From positions 5,731,001 through 5,795,000 of the forward strand of contig NC_092670.1 of the NCBI RefSeq assembly GCF_964355755.1: a DNA stretch of 64,000 nucleotides. The letters run 5' to 3'. The notes beneath the pieces are model-generated. The model saw only the letters and a list, made by a program, of their open reading frames with translations, did no database searches and was not told the DNA's origin. Below are positions 12,501-20,779 of the stretch, piece after piece (positions within the stretch are counted from its first letter, which is position 1; every line of letters begins with the position of its first letter). A program made the translations under genes and the position numbers. Origin of the DNA: Antedon mediterranea (lineage: Eukaryota > Echinodermata > Crinoidea > Comatulida > Antedonidae).

Positions 12501-12759
12501 TTTTAGTGCTTGTATTGTTGGCATTGGAACAACATTGATCAAGTAGTTCTAAAATATCGTCAATTACAGCTTTAAATTCACTTGTATCTATAATTTCACA
12601 ATCAACATTATCAGTTGCGTCAACAAAATTGCACTCTATACTTATAATTTCTCTATTCACATCTTGACATAAATAACCTATCATTAAAATTAATAAAAAC
12701 AAGATACCATTAACGATTGCTACTAATTGGGCATCCATTATACAAAATGTGTATAACAT
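3502..12759 (-). CDS. Helentron/Helitron2-type Rep-helicase-endonuclease polyprotein with PHD and two protease-like domains
   Basis: A single uninterrupted 3,085-residue ORF. It should act in the nucleus as the rolling-circle transposition enzyme of a Helentron. Domains in order: a PHD-type zinc finger (about 120-175; CDVC, CDCC, HATC, CSMC). A cysteine-protease-like domain (about 560-720) with GKQC (Cys571) and FDPH (His701), resembling peptidase C76 deubiquitinases. An OTU protease (about 885-1015) with GDGNCF (Cys895) and HFN (His1011). A Lys/Arg-rich region with ~20-residue repeats (about 1235-1355). A Cys-rich segment resembling DUF6570 (about 1395-1590), then an acidic EEQEEEEEAED run. 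A Helitron-like Rep domain (about 1687-2200) with the HUH motif PHVHM (His1900, His1902) and YxxxY (Tyr2090, Tyr2094). A PIF1/RecD helicase (about 2415-2850) with Walker A GGAGTGKS (2443-2450), IIDEIS (Asp2532, Glu2533), GDFYQLPPV and AYVGLSR. A C-terminal apurinic-type endonuclease/exonuclease/phosphatase domain (about 2865-3085) with LTETW, GDFNE and LIDH. The last motif reads SYHEAI where the family usually has S-D-H. Residues 10-29 are strongly hydrophobic, odd for a nuclear protein; Met8 is an alternative start. Intact length and catalytic residues suggest recent activity. Confidence 0.93.
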   Translation of the reverse strand: MLYTFCIMDAQLVAIVNGILFLLILMIGYLCQDVNREIISIECNFVDATDNVDCEIIDTSEFKAVIDDILELLDQCCSNANNTSTKTNEGGSDADDCDTTEFKAIVNDNLKISDDTAFVSEFDKCDVCSIKVKRDDNYVICDCCSKHFHATCLRDIFENKCNSRFIWICSMCGKSNYADNMLGEIGIRCHSNRYMILEHDECFTNFQELSKNENLFEPKNNVKIKCQQTENVDLLDNEWVRVKSRKKTVNRRKRTKGIRGNKKRRNRVINGIFIETGVTYIGKGVKDFYERRNNKSNANGYREYNERVETNVVRSSQTIFDGSANVCMKCDILKNKEVKIQQLSGGGSNSKQSRNSKGRFVKGKKPDIQKSQDNADLNLKRHKNEYHKTERIGENIISKDMGVFENSEMTINDNFIMTCKDNGNTTADDVSKIPNTTKMNDTSSILDTRCNVTDHKNEECAAGCDCKENEVFEEVMLIDDEPKQASTGKMRSNTITETKFDQYNIDVDISTQNDTFSEVLIIDEGSSSTRKKIQPRNVLIRYNSSDNNVTIAQGSFNQGDFRFGYARGKQCVANSLVAILYTTKGNGNKFNRKDLDTILTLGNELYYYIQKDSTMDEDLLMISELPKELDILDSIFVISPEESVFGIIDGNVEFMAEYGGLSLKQAVEQELHQHDACFMNFNRSTFAVIKRVNGFLIFDPHARDRVGCVSEHGKSILIFSTSWQGVYSHCLRLARSMNCNLHVTEFELTGVNVQNKSMVLCSSSVTLDDNCEQNNSENYDVDAPGTSSQFKCSKTVFVNNFDSTMKDHKYSNEKEDVLTSNECQSDDEIEIVNVQYRERPDKNFKFFPLLKAQRKSMCHKVGINCEHTSINCGINRARHIGHPCQIKNITGDGNCFYRAISYIISGTEDNHLILRKAIGNHLLETNDLFSNTLSDEYRTVKEYVIKKRVMVNGTWASNTEISAMANLLNTDIYSFNDELLTWQMFSAKKPGRINYVTTDNGMYILYTRNVHFNVVESVDLNDVQETIRVEDSDDADMSSEINVDPNVIKTSISINENTRKRKELDVLGDAIGPKQKRSKHIGRICSDEKVKVLRNNKTRSERNKRQNHKIRMRMKRLIEATENVEMKQQKVKKLNKVDAQRNKYQNDSVYREDKKRKSKEAHRIRYVNDDYKCYKREKNREREDKAYRCKPNYNLKIRSNARQNYKMNLNYQTTKKAKSVEKYKKNEKFSQKLREKRKNKYHNDLIFRENLKQKNKLNMAQKYWTNLQFRQNLSQKLAEKYRNNSTFRQNLIKKLATKYRNNLTFRQNLSKKLATKYRNNTTFRQNLKQKLKAKYWSNSKFHQSCKQRFTKKYHSESVFRKNVVKKNMTNRKIRKANKCNFEFVLENFRELISRGPEYVCCVCFKMLFQRQVMKCTKAKYKNKTCIDEKYVHSCNSKCIKPCQLNKSPRGHLWICFTCHKKLLNGKVPSEANSNNLELHEIPHELKSLNNLEQHLIGLNIPFMKLMNLPKGGQHGIHGPVVCVPSNTIETVKILPRPEADDQLISVKLKRKLSYKGYYKYKFVNTANVFQALEYLQDHNKWYFDVAIDQKWHNYLSKENIQIAKANVDNQQTCIENNREEQEEEEEAEDRLCGVAFDTSLQPVDRRQNLVDEYFRDIICCAPCENNSPIALLSNENNEAKSFPVLFPTGQPTFHDTRDVKITLGRYLHNRLLHVDNRFAQNTEFIFYAQSIYELQQILSSISIALRKGSSKKDDFSKVTVSDLKNINKIEEILKSDKGYKFLKQIRGTPPYWQATQKDVLAMVRQIGKPTFFLSFSSADFRWKEIMTTLLSQTGDQRNIDDLEWADKCNLLKSNPVTVARMFDNRFHTFLQNVILSESQPIGKVTDYFYRIEFQMRGSPHVHMLAWVENAPVFDEDEDKKVIEFIDKYISCAVPCQIVDPEINEIVTSVQIHSKRHSKSCKKKGTNCRFNFPRQPSEKTFVMRPTIVDKNSDDNDDGDANKQAQELLTSVKDALINEETYQTTKELFKSLNITQSAYEDANNCITTKEQIVLKRNPQDVWVNQYNPSLLRAWNANMDIQYITSVYACVTYVIGYMSKSEREMSLLLSHAASEVKEGNENARQSLSKLGHVYMNNREVSAQESVYRVCGLRLKQCSRKVEFIPVGPNPVRMSLPLSVIKNKMDDHQSAWLPNKLDKYKARPNNLEFKTMCLATFCSYYRILSTSEMKGKAQRKNVFRLQKQLGFIQKRTRSDNAIVRYPRFPMNTASEKYFMSMLQLFLPFRKDEQLKPPKFQTYQEFYELGSVKLYGRKLQKVNVIVNKNMEKFDKSADDIEHAEGALAKFGPQEDAWGLLCPESEKERLENPKPNVDVDDEENEFFVPDFGLKKNETSTVECNSSNISRPELNKMIRSLNEQQKQIFYKTRQWCLDKVNGKQPESFYTFITGGAGTGKSHLVNCIYNEATRILGKIMENPDDLSILKLAPTGIAAYNIKGHTIHSALSIPIHISLPYQPLGEEKISALRNQLSQLQIVIIDEISMVNQKLLWYIHGRLRQIKQVRNDSPFGKISIIAVGDFYQLPPVKGTSLYKDNLESSLWKNNFTKVQLDEIMRQKEDKEFAVLLNKLRTKERNDCLSDNDLSVLKSRETGEQCEDAVHIYPCNKQVNEWNEKMLHKTCTDIICIEAEDIVVNSKKQDKHCNKPRKSCRTNLLNYLWIAHNARVMLIKNVDVKKGLTNGCMGHVEEIIKPSRNAKPISIKVKFDNNDIGIQAIEMFQESIGQKYSRKQFPLKLAYACTVHKVQGMTMNKALVCLKKTFAPGQAYVGLSRVTSISGLTIEHVNPKLIYCDPNIKEYLNKMNSYIQCERALNESGAKFSIMLHNIQGLKHHFADLQCNDLFMNSSIICLTETWLNKDDDFFDLNIEPYKLYHQARYDSYSNRNDLTLKLKNMSHGGVAVYTKNKFSSRLDIGINNIELISFLITCPISVAVSVIYRPPSYDINQFCYNLTKLVEQLNKVSTKCIIMGDFNENLFKQPSRVNDIMTQNGYQQHVTSSTTENNTLIDHVYSKGLDSLQAGVIPIYYSYHEAIKITF
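8690..9060 (-). repeat. 60-bp in-frame tandem repeat inside the Helentron ORF
   Basis: Successive 60-bp periods encode a ~20-residue basic repeat (K-Y-R-N-N-x-T-F-R-Q-N-L then K-K-L-A-T). The central three are nearly identical and the outer ones decay. The period is a multiple of three, so the frame survives gain or loss of units. It probably forms a helical, DNA- or RNA-binding linker between the protease and Rep parts. Confidence 0.85.
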
Positions 12760-13190
12760 ATTCTACAATTGAATTCTCTTCTGCAATTTTAATAAATGGA
12801 ATAGTTATGTTCTACTTGATATTTGATTTGTCAAGTTGTTTTAATCGATTCAAAATTTTTAAAAATTTAATCAATATTACAATTAAGTTCTATTTGATAT
12901 TGCAAATTATCAATCAAAACAAAATTTTAAGTAAAAATTTTTTCCTGATTTTACAAATTTCACCTTAATTTGTATATTAAGATATCTATATACAATTTTT
13001 ATTTCTTCATTAAATTATTCTCTTTGGTTTACACTTCTATTTGCTTCTTAACAACACTATTGCTTTATTTGTTATGCCTATTGGATTTGAAAAAATATTT
13101 GACTGTTTCTACAAAATATTAGATTTCTTAGAAACTTAATCTTTTACAATATCTTTCAAAACACCTAAATAAAAATATCTGTCAATTATA
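12760..13190. other. AT-rich 5' flank of the large ORF
   Basis: This is the presumed 5' leader and promoter side of the minus-strand Helentron ORF. There are T-rich runs and no recognisable promoter. No copy of the array-type 5' module (AGTTATCCGC or GGTTATCCGC) was found on the minus strand. Confidence 0.4.
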
Positions 13191-13191
13191 T

Positions 13192-13435
13192 TTTGTATTT
13201 GATGTTACAAATCGTTTGTTATTTTCAGCTTCTGTTGATATTTGTTGATACAAATCGTTTCTGTTGTTTTCAGCTTCTGTTGATATTTGATGTTACAAAT
13301 CGTTTGTTATTTTCAGCTTCTGTTGATATTTGTTGATACAAATCGTTTCTGTTATTTTCAGCTTCTGCTGATATTTGTTTATACAAATCGTTTCTGTTGT
13401 TTTCAGCTTCTACTGATATTTGTTTGTACAAATAA
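13192..13435. repeat. ~45-bp minisatellite, about five copies
   Basis: Repeated units read ACAAATCGTTT..GTT-TTTTCAGCTTCT-GTTGATATTTG, with a mix of two lengths caused by presence or absence of a CT. The small ORFs here are by-products of the repeat. It lies 5' of the Helentron ORF. Internal minisatellites are common in Helentron-related elements, but no link is shown. Confidence 0.8.
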
Positions 13436-13709
13436 TAAATTTTATTTTAAACTTCTGTTTAAAATATTGCTTATGCAAAGTTTTCTATAAAACACCTAAG
13501 AAAAATTTTCGTATACACTTATATGATTATTACTTTACGGCTAACCCTCGTTGGCACTCTCTTATGAGAGCAGGACCTCTTATGAGGATCCAGATCTTTC
13601 TAAGACCTAGCGAGTTAAATAATACAATACAGTCAGATATCTGCAACGAAAGAAAAAGAAAAGTTACTCAAACTGAAGACATAGATATACTGAAAAATTG
13701 TATTTGACA

Positions 13710-14905
13710 AAACTAATGCATTTACAAGTATTAAAATGTACTTCAAACACATAATTTTCTTGTGGAACTGGTCTAGCAACCTAATTAAAACCACCACCAA
13801 ATTCAGAATGATAGGACCATACATCTGACAAACATCATGCAAAAGTTAGTGGTTTAAGGTTCAGAGACCTACAGTATTTTAGACTGAGCTAACTAAAAAT
13901 TTCAGGAAGCTAGACAGATAAATCGCACCTATTTGTATGTAACAAAATATAATATATCAAAGAAATATTTGTTTAACAAAATTGCTTTATTTCATATTCC
14001 ATGTATTACGGTTAATCTTAATGTGTAAACTGTATAATTTAGAAAACATAACAGTTTCTTTCAATATTAATTAATGTTTTTCAACATACATGTTTTTTAC
14101 AATATACAAATTTATCTCACAGAAATATATAATTACAACTTCTTCCAACCCTAATCATATACAGTCAAACTAAACAAAATTATAAAGCAAAATTATTTTC
14201 CTACAATAATATATACAATACTAACACTTACATAATTAATTTTGCTGACAAGTTAGGGGATTACTTTCGTTCCACAATTCTTCAATAACAAAACAACAAT
14301 CTATAAAATACAAACATACACAAACTTTAAATCAATGATACACAAACTTTAAATCAATACAAATCCTGCACAACCTAACAACACATTAATTGGAATAACA
14401 AAACAATTAAAAAATGTTTATTTTTCAACGAAAATGACAACTGTACTAGATAATCCTCCAATAATATCTAAAGAATTAATGAATTTCCTAAAAATGAGAG
14501 ACAAAATTGTGACTAAAACTATCACCTGATTAGGGCCTACATTTTCCCTATGTTTTAATTATGTCTAAACAAAACAATATTACAATCTCTTTTTCAAGTG
14601 AATGTCAATTTTCTGTAACAGAAGTGATTAATGAATTTGTAAATTGTATGACCCAAGGACAGGTGCGTCATTTGACTGATGTGCATTATACCTTTTGAAT
14701 ACCATAACCCACTTGTGCATAAAAAATATGACTTACCATTAATTAACCATGATACACCTATTTTGAAGCACTAAAATCATCTTGTTTATAATATAATGGG
14801 TGGTAAAATTACGGAAATTTACACACATTATTCATTTGATCTAGGTTTTTTGAAACACCACTGCTTCAAAAATTATTTGTACATGATACACACATAATGC
14901 ACCTC
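13710..14905. other. AT-rich non-coding stretch
   Basis: No gene, hairpin terminus or repeat was recognised. There is a short local duplication of CACAAACTTTAAATCAAT near 14,310-14,360. Confidence 0.5.
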
Positions 14906-14907
14906 TC

Positions 14908-16005
14908 CTAGGGGCCATATAGTGCATAATATAGAAGACACCACTTTACACTTCCTTTTTACTTACAGTATTTCAAAAGTTATTGCATTAAAAAACTAAT
15001 CCTCGTCTGCTATTACTAACACAAATTTTAGTAACGCTGACAGGCAACAAACTGATGTCAAGCACTAACAAACACTTCAAATTGAAAAACCTATAAAAAA
15101 AAATGAAAAAAATTGTATACATTAAATAACTGATTGGAAATAACAATTGGTATCAAATCAAAAACAAATTTTAGATTTTTGAGTAAATAATTACTGACAT
15201 AAGAAGAGCACATTTAAAGTACCATAACGGTAGCTGCAGTCATTTGTACCAAACCACTAAAAATAAAATATTTCTTTATCTTAAACATTTTAATTTTCAT
15301 ACTTCAGACCGGTGCTAAAAAACAACAAAGGCTAGCAAATACATATACTGTACATCATTAACAGACTAAACCTATTTTAATACACAATACATTTTACATC
15401 AACAACAGCATAAATGACAAATATCATGTTAAATAAACCATTTAGTATAACAAAACTAGGGGCCATATAGTGCATAACATAGAAGACACCACTTTACACT
15501 TCCTTTTTACTTACAGTATTTCAAAAGTTATTGCATTAAAAAACTAATCCTCGTCTGCTATTACTAACACAAATTTTAGTAACACTGACAGGCAACAAAC
15601 TGATGTCAAGCACTAACAAACACTTCAAATTGAATAATCTAAAGAAAAAAAAAAAAAAAATTGTATACATTAGATAATTGATTGGTAATAACAATTGGTA
15701 TCAAATCAAAAACAAATTTTAGAATTTTGAGTAAATAATTACTGACATAAGAAGAGAACATTTAAAGTACCATAATGGTAGCTGCAGTCATTTGTACCAA
15801 ACCACTAAAAATAAAATATTTCTTTATCTTAAACATTTTAATTTTCATACTTCAGACCGGTGCTAAAAAACAACAAAGGCTAGCAAATACATATACATCA
15901 TTAACAGACTAAACCTATTTTAATACACAAGACATTTTACATCAACAACAGCATAAATGACAAATATCATGTTAAATAAATAATTTAGTATAACACAACA
16001 AAACC
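14908..16005. repeat. 548-bp direct tandem duplication
   Basis: Copy 1 (14908-15455) and copy 2 (15456 to about 16004) both begin CTAGGGGCCATATAGTGCAT and stay collinear to AAATATCATGTTAAATAAA. They differ by scattered substitutions and small indels, including an A-run of different length near 15,640. No coding content. It looks like a simple recent tandem duplication. Confidence 0.9.
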
Positions 16006-16009
16006 CTAG

Positions 16010-16849
16010 GCCTAAATCAGCATCACTACCTAGTCTAGACCTAAAAATATTACTTAGAACATAAACCTACAGTACATGTAATATGATGATGAATTTGTCG
16101 ATTTTCATTCTTAAAAGTTAACAAAAACTGCGAAAACCATGTACAGTATCAACAGTAACATTTTTGTTGCATTGACAATGACATTGACAAAATATATTAC
16201 AATTTAACGTAATTTTCAATTTTCACCCAAAAATGCATTAAATATACGCATTTATATTGAGTTTTAGCCCTCTATTATTATGATTGCTCTTTTACCGCTC
16301 CATAGAAACAAGAACATGGCATATGCGAAATTCACAAACCAATATGCGAGAAACACGTCTGTAAATTCATCAATTTAAAGGATTTATTTGTTACTTTTTG
16401 TGTGTTCTTCTTCGTAAAAGTATTTTTGAGACCTAATTCTAAGGTGTAGTAATTACGATAAAATTTTGATTCAAAATAAATGACAGGTGCGAAACGGAAC
16501 TAGCGCCATTATTATTCCCTTCTCAGTACGGCTGTCCTAGACCTACACTGTACAACCAAGTTACTACTACTAGCCTACCCTATAACTGTACTACTACTAA
16601 ACCTAGACCTAGCTAGCTACTATAGCAGGACCAAAATGCTTAGCCTAGCTAGCTAGTTAGGGGCCAGAGGCCTACTACACCTAGCTAGCCTAACTATCCT
16701 AGCTATGCTAGAGAGGGTACCTGACAAGTTCCAGTACCCACACACCTGATACTGTGTTTACTTATGAAAATGTACAAAAAATACACCAATCAAATAATTT
16801 TGACCTATACCCTGTAGTATAGGCTAGGCCTATAGGCTAGGCTATTAGT
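16010..16849. other. Non-coding spacer with CTAG/AGGCCTA-rich tract
   Basis: 16,550-16,849 is built from short CTAG, CCTAG and AGGCCTA words (for example CCTAGCTAGCTAGTTAGG). Similar tracts recur at 17,680-17,760, 18,170-18,460 and 25,370-25,560. They are probably simple-sequence expansion. No gene was seen. Confidence 0.55.
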
Positions 16850-17666
16850 AGGGTGCAGATCAAGTCGGCCCCAAACCGTCTCGGCCAAAGTCAAGTCGGC
16901 CTCAAGTCAACTCGGCCTCAAGTCAACTCGGCCTCACGTCAACTCGGCCAAAAACTAATCGGTCAACTCGGCCACAACAAAGTATGGAACGCAAAAAGTG
17001 CTTAATATTATTACGATTCTTACTATCCACGTTTTAAAAAAAATGAAGAAATAAAAAATATAATATCATATAAAAAAATGAACTCATTGCCGATATGAAT
17101 AGAAGTACCCGCGTGTTACAAAAAACACGTGCAGGTACCGTATTTTAGGAAATCGAAGACGGAGGCCTACGTTCCACCATTTGGCCATAGAAAAAATGAT
17201 CGTACATCGTTTTTGTGCATGATTTGCGTTTTAAAAAAAGGGGAATCCCCCGGTCAGCGAAAACACGTAGCAGTTGTAACTTGTAGATATCGAAAAAGCT
17301 GGCAAACGCACAAGGAGGCTCAGCTACGAAATTTTATTAAACGTAAATAAAGGAAAGTTGGTGAAATCATTCCTATTTTTTTTGCCAAATATATTATTGT
17401 CTAAATAATAATATTCATTAAAAGTCAGAATTATTCATAGTTAAAAAATTGTGAAGAAATATTATTTTATCAATCCCCTTTATTTGCACTTTTTGCGTTC
17501 CATACTTTAATGGGCCGAGTTGACCGATTATTCTTTGGCCGAGTTGACTTGCGGCCGAGTTGACTTGCGGCCGAGTTGACTTGCGGCCGAGTTGACTTGG
17601 GGCCGACTTGACTTGGGGCCGACTTGACTTTGGCCGAGACGGTTTAGGGCCGACTTGGATCGAAAA
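16850..17666. mobile_element. 817-bp TIR element, MULE-like, with satellite-like inverted repeats
   Basis: The 9-bp direct repeat CTATTAGTA flanks the element (16841-16849 and 17667-17675). The terminal inverted repeats are about 150 bp. The left starts GATCAAGTCGGCC and reads in to AGTATGGAACGCAAAAAGTG; the right is its complement. Each TIR consists mainly of 15-17-bp tandem units (GGCCGAGTTGACTTG and its complement), then a unique CAAAAAGTG-containing part. A 9-bp duplication with long TIRs suggests a Mutator-like family; that assignment is an inference. The internal region has one short ORF (17129-17350) with no recognised domain. Confidence 0.8.
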
Positions 17667-17675
17667 CTATTAGTA

Positions 17676-18754
17676 TAATAATTACTACTAGCCTACTACT
17701 ACTAGACTAGAGGTCCTAAAGGCCTATCTAGGGTATATAGCCTACTGTATGTAGGGCAAAAAAAAATACTAATTCTTCCATAAACATCGCTTCTAAAGAG
17801 TAAAACCAGTAATTATGTGAGGTCAAGTTCAAAATCTATAAAATCTACACTAAAATTAATCAAAATATGTAAAATTAACCCAAAATTTGACTTTAATAAT
17901 TAGTTCTTAACTCTTACTTCGTTGTTTACAAAAATGGCCGCTGCACATGGATGGTGCTGATATGAGGCCTTCAAATACGAATACTAAAGAACCAAAATGG
18001 TACCCTGTTTTAGAAGTCAGACAATAGGTGGCGCAATATATAAAAACATGTTATTATTATTAAAAATCAGATGTTATAAAGTTTTTTAGACATAAAGAAG
18101 AAAATGAATATATTAGTATATTTAAAAAAAATTGTTTTTTAATTGAAAAAATTAGAACCGCACCCTTACTGGCCTAGCTAAACCTATACTAGACAATACA
18201 TTACTAGCTAGGCCTAGTACTAGTAGGCCTACTATATAATAGACTAGGCCTACTTAGTTAGTTATAGGCCTAGCTAGCTAGACTAGTGGCCTAGCTAGGG
18301 CCTAACCAATTAATACTAAACAGTATAATTATTGACTTAAATACACAACAGTTCACATTAAAACTTTGTTTGGCTCTTCTTACCTAGGCCCCCTAGGCCT
18401 ATTCTTATCAGCCAATTATTATAGCTTAGGCCTAGCCTAGTAGGCCTAAACTAGGCCTAGTTCAATCAATTTAATTCCAATTTCTGAACACATTAAATTG
18501 ATAACTTTGTTAAACGTGTACAAACAACTACACTAACAGTAACAATCTCCTGTTCTACAATTTGCATTTAAAACACTGTATCGGAAGTACACGGTTAAAA
18601 AGTAAAACTTGGCGAAACTATTTAATTATTATTTAGCAGAGTAATAATGGCTCTGTTTCACAGCATGGCCCCACAGTGCCCTCTCCAAACAACTAAAAAG
18701 TTAAAATTAATAAAAACTATAGAGGGCTCATGTCATCTCATATCACGTTTAAAT
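17676..18754. other. Non-coding spacer
   Basis: It contains CTAGGCC-rich tracts (17,680-17,760; 18,170-18,460) and AT-rich sequence. Short ORFs here lack codon structure or any recognisable domain. Confidence 0.45.
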
Positions 18755-18936
18755 GGTCTTTCACACCTGTTTCCGGCACCGTTCCGGTCCGGCGAATCGA
18801 ACATCAATGTTTCGTTTTCACGCGGCTATGCGCCAATCGATATGCACGTAGCCGCGTGAAAACGAAACATTGACGGACGTTCGATTGGATTTTCCGGCGC
18901 CGGACCGCAACCGTGCCGGAACAGGTGTGAAAGACC
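18755..18936. mobile_element. 182-bp palindromic MITE
   Basis: The left end GGTCTTTCACACCTGTTTCC and the right end GGAACAGGTGTGAAAGACC are inverted copies. Pairing continues inwards through CCGGTCCGGCG, AATCGAAC and TTTCGTTTTCACGCGGCTA, leaving a short loop near 18,835. With the next bases the right end reads CAGGGGTCTTTC on the minus strand, which resembles hAT termini. No target duplication could be assigned. Confidence 0.8.
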
Positions 18937-19660
18937 CCTGCCTTAAAACCAACCTTCTAGCAAACGATTTGCGGAAGCGAAAGCAAGCGACAAGTTTTTT
19001 GCTTTCTAATTTATTGAGGGCGTGCTACTCCATAAATCACAATGGCGCCACCCATTACCTTTACTCTATCATACAATGCCTTAGCTTTCTAAAGTGTTAC
19101 ACGCTTTGGACACACAGGAGATTCTTGTTCTTTGATGGATTGGAGGTTTATTTTATCCACCATACCTCAGCTCACACATTTCCTATGTCCTCCGTCTTTA
19201 ATTTGCCATGCACTTGTCGCCAAACATTAACATAAATACCCACAACAATTATATTTAATACAAGCCAAAGATCGTATCCCGCCACATAGTCGTCCTATAC
19301 AATTTTTTGGGAAAGCCATATACTCACTCATGCCAATTACCGCCATGCTGTATATGTATCGAAATTCACTTAAATATTAGAAACTAAACTCCCCGCAGAC
19401 AGTCTGCCACTTTCAAAACGAAGAAGGATAGACAACACCAAAAAAAAAATCCAATGGCAAAGCACAAAAACAATACTATAGTATTTTCGGACGGGAATTA
19501 CAAATACTGAATAGTAAAGATAACCTTTAATTTTAAATAATATCAACAATGTTGCCAAATAGTTTGGCAGAACAGAATGTTAACATGGGTTGGAAATGAT
19601 TGAAAATTCTGTGGGTTAAAATAACTTAAAAAATAAAACCACATCATATAACATCTTTAT
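18937..19660. other. Non-coding spacer
   Basis: No recognisable gene. Short ORFs on both strands have no identifiable domain. Confidence 0.4.
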
Positions 19661-19675
19661 GATAACAAGGCCAAC

Positions 19676-19790
19676 AGCCATTAAGTCGCGTGCTACAATG
19701 CATAGCGATACCGGACCGACAAACATACCGACAGACCGACAAACCGACAGACAGACCGACCGACCGACATAGTGAACTATACTGACCGAA
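19676..19790 (-). repeat. Truncated copy of the AGTCGCG hairpin repeat with GACC/GACA satellite
   Basis: It contains AAGTCGCGTGCTAC, then GATACCGGACCGACA, then an ACCGACAG/ACCGACC tetranucleotide-type run, then GACATAGTGAACTATA. These are the same landmarks in the same order as the end of the element at 19,930-20,453. Confidence 0.6.
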
Positions 19791-19929
19791 ATTACTGAAC
19801 ATGTTTAAAAATGTTGAAATGTTTAAAAGCATTTATATTTTTTTAGCCTGTCACTTTTGACGTACTCGTATAACGTAATTTCGAGTTGAAAAGTAAGTCA
19901 AGAAAACTGAAATCGGGCAAAAAGAGTGC

Positions 19930-20453
19930 GCAACAACATTTAACGCGCAGTGCGCGCGCAAAAATATGCGCTCTCATGGCAATTTTGTAAACGCTTAAAA
20001 TTGCCTGAAACGTACTCTTATTTCATCGAAAATAAATTTTGAAAATTTTAAGCGCACGTACGCATGCGTTACATGCGCTACGCACGTAATTGTATTGCTA
20101 TATGATGATTTATGCCCTGAAATTTATGAGTAACAAATTTTATTTAATTGTGATTCATGGTTGTGAAGATATGATTACAAACGTGATTTCGTTAAATCGT
20201 GCGTAGACCTCGTAACTTTTTATTGCGCACCGTGAAAACATAACCACATTGATTCCTGGCCATAAGGAATATACTGTGAAAAATTGACCTAGCTAGATTA
20301 AAGTGATATCAAGATAAGGTCAGAAAGCGATAAAACGCATAGTGATACCGGACCGACAGACAGACAGACAGACAGACAGACCGACAGACAGACAGACCGA
20401 CCAACCGACCGACATAGTGGACTATAGAGTCGCTTCCACGCGACTAAAAAGAA
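19930..20453 (-). mobile_element. Dispersed repeat with terminal hairpin and tetranucleotide tract (second hairpin-ended family)
   Basis: Read on the minus strand it begins TTTTTAGTCGCGTGGAAGCG, forming an AGTCGC/GCGACT hairpin, then CTATAGTCCACTATGTCGG, then a (GTCT/GTCG)n tract at about 20,350-20,410, then a body. The body (19,930-20,230) matches 27,947-28,190 closely (GCCTGAAACGTACT, GCTACGCACGTAATTGTATT, TGATGATTTATGCCCTGAAA). Terminal hairpin plus microsatellite plus body parallels the array elements, although the sequences differ. Confidence 0.65.
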
Positions 20454-20775
20454 ACACAAATTTGTATACTTTTAACATGCGCCCTTCTGAGTGCTATGTA
20501 TATTTTTTATATTAATAAGAGAATAATTGAGAAATATACCATATACGCAATTAAAAATAAATATAATAAAATAACAATTGAAAAAAAATCGACAGATGTT
20601 CGCTTCATATTATATAAAACAATTTCTGTTTTTTTTATGTTTCACTGCATATGATAACTAGAACCTATTTTCACTCTCATGAAGACACCTCGATGAAAAG
20701 TGTTAAAAAATAATAACTGAATATTATTGTCTTTATATCAAAGGCATATAAATATATAAATGTGTTAAATTATTA
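20454..20775. other. AT-rich spacer
   Basis: No gene or repeat recognised. Confidence 0.4.
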
Positions 20776-20779
20776 TAAT

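Noticed and set aside
13287-13490. ORF with repeated QLLLIFV and TNRFC blocks
   Set aside because: It is a direct translation of the minisatellite, not a gene.
13540-13560. ACGGCTAACC as a possible Helentron 5' inverted repeat
   Set aside because: It matches the type B module only partly (GGTTAGCCG against GGTTATCCG), with no hairpin partner or leader.
17129-17350. 73-codon ORF inside the 817-bp TIR element
   Set aside because: No recognisable domain or codon signature; too short to be a transposase.
18647-19235. 70- and 121-codon ORFs overlapping the MITE
   Set aside because: The second ORF is read through MITE palindrome sequence and into unrelated flank; no domain was seen.
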